Shown here one piece after another: positions 32,175 through 41,360 of a stretch of 64,000 nt of DNA. The DNA is from DATBRC01 sp036560485. GTDB lineage: Bacteria > Pseudomonadota > Gammaproteobacteria > Burkholderiales > Burkholderiaceae_D. The position numbers were made by a program, and so were the translations under genes. Positions within the stretch are counted from its first letter, which is position 1; the number at the start of each line of letters is the position of its first letter. Below the pieces are notes generated by a model. That model ran no database searches. It worked only from the letters and a program-made list of their open reading frames with translations, and was not told the origin of the DNA. The stretch is from NCBI GenBank assembly GCA_036560485.1, contig DATBRC010000055.1:1-64000 (forward strand). The letters are read 5' to 3'.

Positions 32175-35100
32175 TCAGTTATTGACGGCTTCATTATGAT
32201 CTCTCAAAGGGGCGGTGGTTGGCAATGAAATAATGAAGCTTGTACCAATTCCCACTTCGCTTTGCACCTGAATCCGCCCACCAAGCAAGCTGGTAACCAA
32301 AGTATGCGTGATATTCAGCCCCAATCCTGAGCCGCCTGCACCGAGTTTGGTCGTGAAGAACGGGTCGAATATGCGACTCAAATTGGCAGCAGGGATGCCG
32401 ACTCCATTGTCTTTGACGATCAGTTCTATCCAGTCTTCCGCAGTTGATTGCGCAACGATGGAAATCGTGCCGGAGTTACGGCCCTCAAATCCATGCAGTA
32501 GTGCGTTATTGACAAGATTGTTCACGACTTGCCCAAGCGGCCCCGGGTAGCTGTCCATTCGTATGGCAGTGGGTATGCTTTGCATGACATTGACGGATGT
32601 TTTTTTCAATGTTGGGGAGAGCGTCATGATGATTTCCGAAGTGACTTCCGACAATGAAAACACGCGGCGTTGTGAGCTTGTTTGATCGACAGCGACTTGT
32701 TTGAAGCTCGTTACAAGATCAGCTGCCCGGTATAAATTGCGCACAAGGATATCACTGGCCTTCGCGCTATCCTCAATATAGCTTTCGAGGGCAGAACGCT
32801 TGAGGCCGTTTGCATAGCTTTCAGAAAAACTCCGCGTTCTATCGGCCAGCGTGCTTGCCACCATCAAACTATTGCCGATCGGTGTATTCAACTCATGCGC
32901 GATGCCGGCGACTAATGATCCGAGAGCTGCCAGCTTTTCGCTGCGCACCAACTCTTCTTGTGCCAGATTGAGTGTGTTTAATGTGGCGGCCAATTCTTTA
33001 TTTGCCTTTTGCAGTTCTTCAGTACGCTCGGCAACGTGGTGTTCAAGATTCGCATTCACTTCCAGAATTTCATTTTCGATGAAGTGCTTTTCAGTGATGT
33101 CGATAGCCGTCAGAATAGTAAATTCTTCACCGGCGATATCGAATATATTGCCGGACATTTGTATCAAGGCTTTGCTGCCATCGCCTAAATTTACCCATGT
33201 CTCATAACGATCAATGTGCTTTTTTTGTTTGAGGGTATCGAGAATCAATTGCCTGTCATTCGGATCGCAATAGAATGATATTTGCAAGGTGTTTCTGCCG
33301 ATGGTTTCACTCTGCTTGCGATGAAATTGCATCTCGAAAGCACGATTCACATCCAGGATGTGCTGGTCGCTGCCGAAGCGTAACAGGAGCATCGGAACCG
33401 GTGAGGCATGGAACATCGCGGAAAACTGCTGCTGACTGTTGCGTAATGCCTCTTCATTCCGTTTTCGTTCCAACTCTGATGAAGCGCGTTCACTGAATAC
33501 CTGCAGTAATGATTTTACTAAATCAGGGTTGCTGAGTGGGTGTGCATCCATAACGGCCAGAACGCCAATCGAGTTGCCGGCATTGTCTCGGATCGGTGCA
33601 CCTGCGTAGCTTTCCCAACCTTGTTCGGCAAGTGCGGCATCCTGAGGAAAGAGTGTTTGTATGTCTTTGGGAAATACACTGATTTCACCTGAAAGAATAT
33701 GTTCGCATGGCGAGCCGCTAATGCTGTATTCAAAATTATTGGTAAGTCGATTTCTGGTGAATGCGGCAATGGTATGAATGCGGTTGGGCGCATCAGTTTT
33801 GCATAGTCCAATGAAAGCACGATCAGTACCTAGTGCGGTAGCAAGATCGGTCACCAGCAGTTCAAAAAATGATTCGCTTGCCATTCCTTGAATACCTTGC
33901 GCGAGTCGTAGCAGCACACGATCCACTTCGGCTTTTTGTTGTTCCATGCGACGTTGGTCTGTTACATCACGAACAACCGCCAGCATATGCGTTTCGTTTC
34001 CGACATTGAATGTATTTGCATCAACCAGACAAGCACGGATTTCATCATTCCTCGTACGCAAACTGACAGGAAAATCGCGAGCAACACCTTGGGCATCTAG
34101 TTTTTCGACCAGCGCAGCTCGCTCGGATTGATTAAACCAAAGGTTTAGTGCAAGGGTGGATTTCCCGATCGCATATTGACGATCGAGCCCGGTGAATCTC
34201 TCATATGCAGCGTTGACATCAACCAGAACGCCATCGCTCATGCGGCTGATGGTCATGTAGTCAGGACTTCCATGGAAAGCACTGGCAAATTTTGCTTGTG
34301 AAAGTCGATATGCTTCCTCGGCATTTTGTTTTTCCGAGATGTCCTCGCCCATTGAAACAAGGCGTCCGGCATGTCCGCTCTTGTCAATAATATGTGCGTT
34401 GCGCCATTGGCATGTGATGATTGCTCCATCGGCACGAACATTTTTGCTGATGCTTTTTGTTGCACCTTTACCTGCAATCAGTTTGACGAATAGTGCGTCG
34501 ACCGCTTCCTTGCTTAAATTGGGAATGATGAAACTGGCATGCTTTCCCATTGCCGCTTTGCGTGAATATCCGAAAATATTCTCGGCGGCAGTATTCCATT
34601 CGATCACGCAGTAATTTTTGTCCCATTCAATAATGGCGATCGGGTTGTATTCCACCAGAACGCGGTAACGTTCTTCTTCTTCAAATAATTCTTGTTCAAT
34701 CCGTTTGCGTTGATCGATATCCAATTCCAACGCCATGTTTTTTTCGCCCAGTTCTTTAAACAAATGATTCAGGCTGGCACGTGTAGTCTCGAGGCGTTGG
34801 CTAAGTATCCCTATTTCATCCAGGCGAGCCCAGCTGAAAGGAGTATCCCATTGTCGATTAGCGAGGCGTTCCGCGCTGCGTCCCAATCTTTGCAGCGGTT
34901 TTATCAATCGCTTTTCAAGCAGAATCAGAACAAGTGCGATAGAGAGCGCAACCTGCGCAGTGAGCGCGATCATGGATTGCATCAAGTCATCCAGTAAAAT
35001 TCGCTGGAGCCGCTCGCTGCTTACTTCAATGTAAATTGAGCCTATGGTCTTTCCGCCATATTCGACATTCTTTTTGGTGGCAGCGGTAAAGCCATGACGT

Positions 35101-35414
35101 CGTTCAGGTTTAATCGACGAAGCAAACACGTCGAGTGTATTGTCTTTTACTTCGATGCCGACAATATCTTCGTTGTGCATCATGACTTGAAGCAGCGCGA
35201 GAACACTCTCTTTGTTGGCATTCCGAAGAGGCTCCTGCATGCCTTTTGACAAAATTTCGGCATTCAGTTCAAGCAATTCCTGAGTACGATTCTTAATATC
35301 GTTTTCGTAACGGTTTATCTTGGATAGTCCGCTGATCAGGATCGCGGGAATCAGCAAGCTCAGTACGACTGTCCAAATGATGGCGCGACGAAGCGTGATA
35401 GTTTGCGAAATCAT
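32175..35414 (-). CDS. Membrane-bound multi-PAS/GAF sensor histidine kinase
   Basis: The 1079-residue kinase has two membrane helices (about 11-30 and 147-166) around a periplasmic sensor, a HAMP (167-220), PAS (about 248-365), PAS (375-490), GAF (505-650), PAS (660-780), HisKA with His840 in AHELNTPIGN, and an HATPase domain with DNGVGIPAANLSRIFDPFFTTK and GGSGLGLNITHTLV. The HELNTP H-box with the following IGN places it in the HPK4-like family. It has no receiver, and its partner is probably the response regulator encoded 89 bases upstream on the same strand. No metal or haem motif tells what it senses. Confidence 0.92.
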   Translation of the reverse strand: MISQTITLRRAIIWTVVLSLLIPAILISGLSKINRYENDIKNRTQELLELNAEILSKGMQEPLRNANKESVLALLQVMMHNEDIVGIEVKDNTLDVFASSIKPERRHGFTAATKKNVEYGGKTIGSIYIEVSSERLQRILLDDLMQSMIALTAQVALSIALVLILLEKRLIKPLQRLGRSAERLANRQWDTPFSWARLDEIGILSQRLETTRASLNHLFKELGEKNMALELDIDQRKRIEQELFEEEERYRVLVEYNPIAIIEWDKNYCVIEWNTAAENIFGYSRKAAMGKHASFIIPNLSKEAVDALFVKLIAGKGATKSISKNVRADGAIITCQWRNAHIIDKSGHAGRLVSMGEDISEKQNAEEAYRLSQAKFASAFHGSPDYMTISRMSDGVLVDVNAAYERFTGLDRQYAIGKSTLALNLWFNQSERAALVEKLDAQGVARDFPVSLRTRNDEIRACLVDANTFNVGNETHMLAVVRDVTDQRRMEQQKAEVDRVLLRLAQGIQGMASESFFELLVTDLATALGTDRAFIGLCKTDAPNRIHTIAAFTRNRLTNNFEYSISGSPCEHILSGEISVFPKDIQTLFPQDAALAEQGWESYAGAPIRDNAGNSIGVLAVMDAHPLSNPDLVKSLLQVFSERASSELERKRNEEALRNSQQQFSAMFHASPVPMLLLRFGSDQHILDVNRAFEMQFHRKQSETIGRNTLQISFYCDPNDRQLILDTLKQKKHIDRYETWVNLGDGSKALIQMSGNIFDIAGEEFTILTAIDITEKHFIENEILEVNANLEHHVAERTEELQKANKELAATLNTLNLAQEELVRSEKLAALGSLVAGIAHELNTPIGNSLMVASTLADRTRSFSESYANGLKRSALESYIEDSAKASDILVRNLYRAADLVTSFKQVAVDQTSSQRRVFSLSEVTSEIIMTLSPTLKKTSVNVMQSIPTAIRMDSYPGPLGQVVNNLVNNALLHGFEGRNSGTISIVAQSTAEDWIELIVKDNGVGIPAANLSRIFDPFFTTKLGAGGSGLGLNITHTLVTSLLGGRIQVQSEVGIGTSFIISLPTTAPLRDHNEAVNN

Positions 35415-35503
35415 TTTGTGAACCGATGTTTTACTTCAACAACAAGAGAGAGGGAGTTATGCATGTGAGGTGAGTTGGCACCTCTGCAAGGTATGCGAAT
35501 TTG

Positions 35504-37765
35504 TTAAGCAAGCTTACTACCTTGCTGCATCCGGTTCTTTTGCAACCAATCCAAAAGCAAATCGGGTGTCATTGGCCGTGCGAACAAGAATCCCTGTGCG
35601 AAAGGACATCCCAGTGATGTGAGAATTTCGGATTGACGCTCATTTTCCACACCTTCGGCAATCACAGGCAAACCAAGATTACGGCCGAGCTGGATGATCA
35701 TTTCAGCGATGCTGCTGCCACGTGAAGAGCTGGTGATTTCGGAAACAAAAGTTCGATCGATTTTGATGCGATCAACTTTTAACTGCTGCAAATAACTCAA
35801 TGATGAAAAGCCTGTGCCAAAATCGTCAATCGCGATGCTGATACCTGTTTCACGAATCTGGTCAAGCGTCTTGATCAAGAAATTCGGATCTTCCATTGCC
35901 ATGGATTCAGTGATTTCAAGTTCAATAAATTCTGCGGGTGCTTTGGTATCGCGCAAGGCACGTTGCAGCATTTCCAGGAAGTGAGGATGGCGGAACTGGG
36001 CCAGTGAAACATTAATCGCCATCACGACATCGTTGAATCCATTTTGTCTGAGACATATCAACTCTTGGCATGCAGTACGCATGACCCACTCACCCAATTC
36101 GATGATCAATCCGGAATACTCGGCAAGAGGGATGAATTTGTTGGGCGTAATAAAATTGCCATCAGCAGTTTTCCAGCGCAATAGCGCCTCTGTTCCGATG
36201 GGCTGTTTGGTTGCAAGGTCGATTTGCGGCTGATAAACGACGGACAATTGTTTTTCTTCGAAGGAATTGCGTAATGCGTGCATCATGCGCACGCGTTCGC
36301 GGCTATCGATTCCCATGCTGCTTGAAAAATAAAAATGTCCTGAACGCTGCTGAAGCTTTGCGCGTTTGAGAGCGATATCGGCATCTTTCAGCGCTTCCGC
36401 GCCAGTCCCGATGTAATCGTCGAGGCGCAATAGCCCCACAGTAGCGGTAAGCTGCAATGCTTCTCCATCAATGCTGAACGGAGTGCTGAATAATTCCTGA
36501 ATAATCTGTGGATTGACTGAAACTTCCGGACCCAACAAGGAAAATGCATCACCACCGACCCGTCCCAAGGTCAATTGGTCTCCCAAACGGTCCTGCAGTC
36601 GGGCGGCTACTGCGAGCAATAGAAGATCACCAAATCCATGACCAAGTGCATCGTTGGTTTCGGCGAAATGATCAATGTCTACGAGTGCCAGGATAGTTTT
36701 ATTCTTTTTCGTCGAGTCAAGAGTGTCATTCAGAATTTGAATCAGCTTGGTGCGGTTCGGCAGCTTGCAGAGCGGATCATAAAACGCGAAGTCATGCAAG
36801 CGTGTAACCAGCATGACATTGTCAAGGCCGACTGAAATATTACTGCAAAATACTTCAAGCAAACCCTGATTGACTTCATCCAGCGGCGCATCGAGATTCA
36901 AGTAAGCTGCAAATTTTCGATCGGCATTGCCGGTGAAGTAAAGCGCGGTAAATGTCGGGCCATAAATATTACGTTGTTCATTGATGGCGCGTTTCATCGT
37001 CTGAACGATGTGCTTATCGTGAATCCTGGCAAGCGGTTTGTTGATCTGTGATGTGTAGTGGCCAGAGGCTGCAACGATGAAGATTGCATGATCCTTATCG
37101 ACTGCATCGTCTTGGACGCAGAGCAAACCATCCGGTTTAATGTGGAGCAGACTCGCGATTTGCGTGAGGACACCGTTGGCAAAATTCTGTAATCCCTGCA
37201 GCGCCATCAATTCTGTGCTGGCTTGTACGATCAAATCAAGGCCGCGCCGACTGGCATTGATTGCCCGGATTTGTTCATAAGAACGGATTGCGGCAGTGAC
37301 AGTCGTAAAAAGCTTGATGCGAGTGAGTTCGGATTTTGTCTTGTAATCGTTGATATCGTAATCGCGGATCGCATCCATCTCCGGTGCATATCCGGGCTGC
37401 CCGGTGCGCAGAATGATGCGCACTTCGGTCATGTCACAATCTTCCCTGATATAGCGGACCAGCCTCAAGCCGGCATCTTCCTGCTCCATCACGACATCCA
37501 GCAAGATGACTGCAATGTCAGATTCCTGTTTGAGAAGTTGGCGCGCCTCCGCTGCCGAATATGCATGCAGAAAGGTGAGCGGGCGGTGCTGCATTTCCAG
37601 ATTATTCAGAGCAAATGTCGTCGCCGTATGGACATCAGCATCGTCATCAATAATAAGCACCCGCCACGCAGCAGGAGCTATTGGACGTTCTGCAGCGCCA
37701 TCGGGCGACGCAGTTTCATCCATAAATACAAGATCATCCTCATGGGGCGTGATCGGTAAATTCAT
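35504..37765 (-). CDS. Response regulator with DUF3369, degenerate GGDEF and EAL domains
   Basis: Domains in order: receiver (about 34-160; Asp90 in AVILLDVVMEQED), DUF3369 (about 175-320), GGDEF (330-485) and EAL (500-745). The GGDEF signature is GGDAF (404-408), losing the conserved glutamate, so diguanylate cyclase activity is doubtful. The EAL domain keeps GTEALLRW (Glu526-Leu528), ELEITESM and DDFGTGFSSL, so c-di-GMP phosphodiesterase activity is expected. It is first in a two-gene unit with the multi-PAS kinase, suggesting that sensing by the kinase sets c-di-GMP breakdown. Confidence 0.93.
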   Translation of the reverse strand: MNLPITPHEDDLVFMDETASPDGAAERPIAPAAWRVLIIDDDADVHTATTFALNNLEMQHRPLTFLHAYSAAEARQLLKQESDIAVILLDVVMEQEDAGLRLVRYIREDCDMTEVRIILRTGQPGYAPEMDAIRDYDINDYKTKSELTRIKLFTTVTAAIRSYEQIRAINASRRGLDLIVQASTELMALQGLQNFANGVLTQIASLLHIKPDGLLCVQDDAVDKDHAIFIVAASGHYTSQINKPLARIHDKHIVQTMKRAINEQRNIYGPTFTALYFTGNADRKFAAYLNLDAPLDEVNQGLLEVFCSNISVGLDNVMLVTRLHDFAFYDPLCKLPNRTKLIQILNDTLDSTKKNKTILALVDIDHFAETNDALGHGFGDLLLLAVAARLQDRLGDQLTLGRVGGDAFSLLGPEVSVNPQIIQELFSTPFSIDGEALQLTATVGLLRLDDYIGTGAEALKDADIALKRAKLQQRSGHFYFSSSMGIDSRERVRMMHALRNSFEEKQLSVVYQPQIDLATKQPIGTEALLRWKTADGNFITPNKFIPLAEYSGLIIELGEWVMRTACQELICLRQNGFNDVVMAINVSLAQFRHPHFLEMLQRALRDTKAPAEFIELEITESMAMEDPNFLIKTLDQIRETGISIAIDDFGTGFSSLSYLQQLKVDRIKIDRTFVSEITSSSRGSSIAEMIIQLGRNLGLPVIAEGVENERQSEILTSLGCPFAQGFLFARPMTPDLLLDWLQKNRMQQGSKLA

Positions 37766-37972
37766 GTATCGCTTCCGAGATGCTTTTGCTCTATTTATCT
37801 TTTTATGTGGCTAGTATATAGGTAATTCAGGTCATTCATTGGCGCACATTTGCATCGCTGTGAACTGATTGAGTGATTGTGCGCTGCAGCATGGCGTCAC
37901 AAGCACTGTCTGATTTTTGAATAAATTTGTTACGCTGTTAAAATGGATGCTTTCGCATTTCTACAGCAGATC

Positions 37973-39076
37973 ATGTCCGGCAACACACTTGGTACACTTT
38001 TTACAGTTACAACTTTTGGCGAGTCGCATGGCCCCGCTATTGGCTGTGTCATTGACGGTTGCCCGCCGGGGATGGTTTTATCCGAATCGGATATTCAACC
38101 TGAACTTGATCGCCGCAAGCCCGGAACATCCCGCCATGTAACGCAACGTAAAGAATCCGATACGGTGGAAATTTTATCGGGCGTTTTTGAAGGAAAAACA
38201 ACCGGAACGCCGATCGCCTTGCTGATTCGTAATGAAGATCAGCGCAGCAAGGATTATGGCAATATCACCGAGACCTTTCGTCCGGGGCATGCCGACTACA
38301 CATACTGGCATAAATACGGCATTCGCGATCCAAGAGGCGGCGGTCGATCATCGGCGCGTTTGACAGCACCGGTGGTGGGTGCTGCCGCGATCGCCAAGAA
38401 ATGGCTGTTTCAGCAATACGGCACCACATTCAAAGGATGCATGAGCCAGTTGGGCGACATCGTGATTCCATTTGAATCATGGGAGCATGTGCGCGAAAAC
38501 CCATTTTTTTCTGCCAACGCAAGTATCCTCCCGCAGCTGGAACAGTATATGGATGCATTGCGTGCAGCAGGTGATTCATGCGGCGCACGGATTGATGTGG
38601 TTGCCGAGAATGTACCGATAGGCCTGGGTGAACCGATATACGACAAGCTGGATGCAGAGATCGCGTATGCGCTAATGGGTATTAATGCTGTCAAAGGCGT
38701 CGAAATTGGCGCCGGTTTTAAATCCATCGCGCAAAAAGGCACGGAACATGGCGACGAATTGACGCCAACCGGATTTGCAACGAATAACGCCGGCGGTGTA
38801 TTGGGTGGCATATCCACAGGTCAAAACATTACGGCGTCGATCGCAATCAAACCGACGTCATCGATCCGTAGTCCGCGAAACTCAATCGACAAGAATGGCA
38901 AGCCGATCGTGGTTGAAACATTTGGTCGTCATGATCCTTGTGTCGGCATTCGAGCGACACCAATCGCCGAGGCGATGCTGGCTTTAGTGTTGATGGATCA
39001 TGCGCTGAGGCATCGCGCTCAGTGTGCCGATGTACGAGTCGATACGCCGGTCATAGCTGCGAAAAAGCTGGCCTGA
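37973..39076 (+). CDS. aroC: Chorismate synthase
   Basis: AroC removes phosphate from EPSP to give chorismate, using reduced FMN. The 367 residues start at the family's usual MSGNTLGTLFTVTTFGESHG (ATG 37973), although the frame reaches back to an ATG at 37943. Diagnostic segments are GESHGPAIGCVIDG, RPGHADYTYWHKYG, RGGGRSSARLTA and the C-terminal RHDPCVGIRATPIAEAM. The gap from the divergent response regulator is about 200 bases and shows no strong consensus promoter. Confidence 0.97.
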   Translation: MSGNTLGTLFTVTTFGESHGPAIGCVIDGCPPGMVLSESDIQPELDRRKPGTSRHVTQRKESDTVEILSGVFEGKTTGTPIALLIRNEDQRSKDYGNITETFRPGHADYTYWHKYGIRDPRGGGRSSARLTAPVVGAAAIAKKWLFQQYGTTFKGCMSQLGDIVIPFESWEHVRENPFFSANASILPQLEQYMDALRAAGDSCGARIDVVAENVPIGLGEPIYDKLDAEIAYALMGINAVKGVEIGAGFKSIAQKGTEHGDELTPTGFATNNAGGVLGGISTGQNITASIAIKPTSSIRSPRNSIDKNGKPIVVETFGRHDPCVGIRATPIAEAMLALVLMDHALRHRAQCADVRVDTPVIAAKKLA

Positions 39077-39082
39077 TTTTTG

Positions 39083-39115
39083 TGAGGCGCCTGAGCAAAA
39101 TTGACTGGCGTCTCA
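39083..39115 (+). terminator. Hairpin after aroC without a T-run
   Basis: TGAGGCGCC (39083-39091) pairs with GGCGTCTCA (39107-39115) with one wobble. The missing U-tract makes termination uncertain. Confidence 0.35.
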
Positions 39116-39207
39116 TCGCAATACAACGTTTCTTTTCACCACACTTACGTACAAAATTCCAGGAAACCATCCTGTAATCAATTCATTGCTTTTCAAAGAT
39201 ATTCCTC

Positions 39208-40380
39208 GTGACGCATCAGTCCTGGCCTAAACAGTCATTCAGTTTCTCCCTTTTCTTCTTCGCTTATTACGGATATATCGGCGCGTTTACACCGTATGCC
39301 AGTCTGTTCTTTGCCGATAAAGGAATGGACGCACCGCAAATCGCTGTGCTGATGTCACTCATGCAAATAATGCGGATCTTCGGTCCGAATTTATGGGGTT
39401 GGGTCGCTGATCATACGCAAAAGCGCGTCACGGTGTTACGTGTGACAGCCTTGTCTGCTCTGGCCATGTTTTTAGGAATGTTTGTCAGCCAAACTTTTGC
39501 GCAATTTTTTGTCTTGATGATATTAATCAATACATTCACCAGCGCCCAAGGTCCAATATCAGAAGCGTTGATGCTGTCGGAAATGCGTGGCGATCTGACG
39601 CATTACGGTCGTCTGCGATTGTGGGGATCGGTTGGATTTATTGTTGCTGTTACCGTGGCAGGCGAATTGCTGGATTGGCGTGGAATACGTTTTATGCCAT
39701 GGATTGCTACGACGTTATTGGCAATGGTTTTGGTGGCAAGTATCAGAATTGAGGAAGCGGCTTATGTCCATACGCAACATGGCACGCCGTCCATATTGGC
39801 ACTGTTGAAGCGGCGTGAGGTCATCGCTTTTTTTCTGTCCACTTTTTTGATGATTGCCGCGCACTCGTCGCTTTATGTTTTTTATTCGTTGTATTTGGCG
39901 CAAATTGGATACAGCAAAACGGTCATTGGGCTCATGTGGTCGTTAGGTGTTGTTGCGGAGATTGTATTTTTCTTTTATCAGGCACCCATTTTCAGGCGGT
40001 TTGGCGTGCAGAAAATGATGATGATGAGTTTGCTGGCGGCTGTTGTGCGATTTTGCATGATCGGCTTTTTTGCACAATCCTTGATATGGCTGCTGCTTGC
40101 TCAAATCCTTCATGCCGCAACATTTGGTGTACATCACTCCGCCTCAGTGGCGACGCTGCAGCGATGGTTTTCCGGGCCATTGCAAGCGCGTGGACAAGCC
40201 ATCTATACGAGCATTTCGTATGGATTGGGCGGTACGTTGGGCGGATTGATTTTGAGTATGTTTTGGGATGCGTTCGGCGCGCAGGCTGTTTATTTTGCAG
40301 CTGCCGGTTTTGCATTGGGTGGTGTTGCAGCCGCAGCGTTATCTTATCGTTGGCAACCACATCAAGAGGTGAAAAGATGA
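39208..40380 (+). CDS. MFS transporter, HcaT-like (phenyl propionate permease family)
   Basis: A 390-residue carrier with 12 membrane helices. The start FSLFFFAYYGYIGAFTPYASLFF, the first-loop motif WGWVADHTQKR and the AQGPISEALMLSEMRGDLTHYGRLRLWGSVGF segment are typical of the MFS_1-like/PPP group that includes E. coli HcaT. The substrate is unknown. The start is a GTG. Its last codons overlap the start of the peptidase gene (ATGA), which suggests cotranslation. Confidence 0.88.
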   Translation: MTHQSWPKQSFSFSLFFFAYYGYIGAFTPYASLFFADKGMDAPQIAVLMSLMQIMRIFGPNLWGWVADHTQKRVTVLRVTALSALAMFLGMFVSQTFAQFFVLMILINTFTSAQGPISEALMLSEMRGDLTHYGRLRLWGSVGFIVAVTVAGELLDWRGIRFMPWIATTLLAMVLVASIRIEEAAYVHTQHGTPSILALLKRREVIAFFLSTFLMIAAHSSLYVFYSLYLAQIGYSKTVIGLMWSLGVVAEIVFFFYQAPIFRRFGVQKMMMMSLLAAVVRFCMIGFFAQSLIWLLLAQILHAATFGVHHSASVATLQRWFSGPLQARGQAIYTSISYGLGGTLGGLILSMFWDAFGAQAVYFAAAGFALGGVAAAALSYRWQPHQEVKR

Positions 40381-41204
40381 GAGCGATTGATGGAAAAATA
40401 CTCAAGTGGTTATTGGCTACTGTGGCATCCATGATCCTTGTCGCATGTGAAACCGTACAGACTACTCAAGGTGGCGTAGTAGGCGTCGATCGCAAGCAGA
40501 TGATGGTTGTTTCATCTGAGGAGATGAATAAAGCGGCTGAACAGGAATATTCCAAATTGATCGCACAAGAAAAACAAAAAGGTGAATTGAACAGGAATCC
40601 GGCAGAAGTAGCCAGAGTACGGACGATTGCCCATAGGCTTATTCAACAGACGCCTGTATTCCGGCCGGATGCGAAAAACTGGGACTGGCAAGTCAACGTC
40701 ATTACATCGCCAGAAATAAATGCTTGGTGCATGCCGGGTGGAAAAATTGCAGTCTATACGGGATTGATTGAAAAACTGAACCTCACCGATGATGAGCTCG
40801 CTGCTGTGATGGGACATGAAATATCACATGCATTGCGTGAACATGCGCGCGAGCGCGCATCGCAGCAGGAAGTTGCCAGCGTCGGCATTTCAGTGCTGGC
40901 TGCGGCTGCGGGCATAGGCGATGTCGGGCAAAAAGGGATGGAGTATGCGTACATGGGACTGCTGGGTTTGCCGAATTCACGTAAAGACGAAGTCGAAGCA
41001 GACCGCATGGGCGTCGAACTCGCCGCGCGTGCCGGCTACAATCCGCATGCAGCGGTGACGCTGTGGGAAAAAATGGCTAAAGTCGGTGGCTCTGAACCGC
41101 CCAAGTTCTTGTCAACGCACCCGCCGCGCGAAGACCGGTTAAGCGACCTGACCAATTATTCGCAACGCGTGATGCCGTTGTATGAGCAGGCCAGGAAAAA
41201 ATAA
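40377..41204 (+). CDS. M48-family zinc metalloprotease, lipoprotein
   Basis: The 275-residue protein has a signal peptide ending in a lipobox LVAC (Cys24), so it should be an outer- or inner-membrane-anchored periplasmic lipoprotein. The zinc site is HEISH (147-151) with a third ligand in KDEVEADRMG. INAWCMPGGKIAVYTGLIEKL is typical of the LoiP/BepA-related peptidases that handle misfolded outer-membrane proteins. I start at ATG 40377, which overlaps the transporter stop; the frame is open back to 39936 but that part lies over the transporter gene. A terminator follows. Confidence 0.92.
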   Translation: MRAIDGKILKWLLATVASMILVACETVQTTQGGVVGVDRKQMMVVSSEEMNKAAEQEYSKLIAQEKQKGELNRNPAEVARVRTIAHRLIQQTPVFRPDAKNWDWQVNVITSPEINAWCMPGGKIAVYTGLIEKLNLTDDELAAVMGHEISHALREHARERASQQEVASVGISVLAAAAGIGDVGQKGMEYAYMGLLGLPNSRKDEVEADRMGVELAARAGYNPHAAVTLWEKMAKVGGSEPPKFLSTHPPREDRLSDLTNYSQRVMPLYEQARKK

Positions 41205-41226
41205 GAATTGTGAAAATTGCCACAAA

Positions 41227-41256
41227 AATGCCCGCGATGTTTAAGCGGGCATTTTT
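41227..41256 (+). terminator. Intrinsic terminator before leuC
   Basis: AATGCCCGC (41227-41235) and GCGGGCATT (41245-41253) form a perfect 9-bp stem with a 9-base loop and a T-run. Confidence 0.9.
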
Positions 41257-41360
41257 CATAGGGCGATTTGATTCAGCCTTGCTGGTTTTGCAACGCACAA
41301 ATATGGCATAATCAAGGACTATTTTCACGCATTCGTGCACACTTGCACATATAGACCAAA

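Noticed and set aside
39936..40376. Upstream extension of the M48 peptidase frame
   Set aside because: It overlaps the MFS gene in another frame and encodes a Cys/Trp-rich stretch; the lipoprotein signal peptide starts at 40377.
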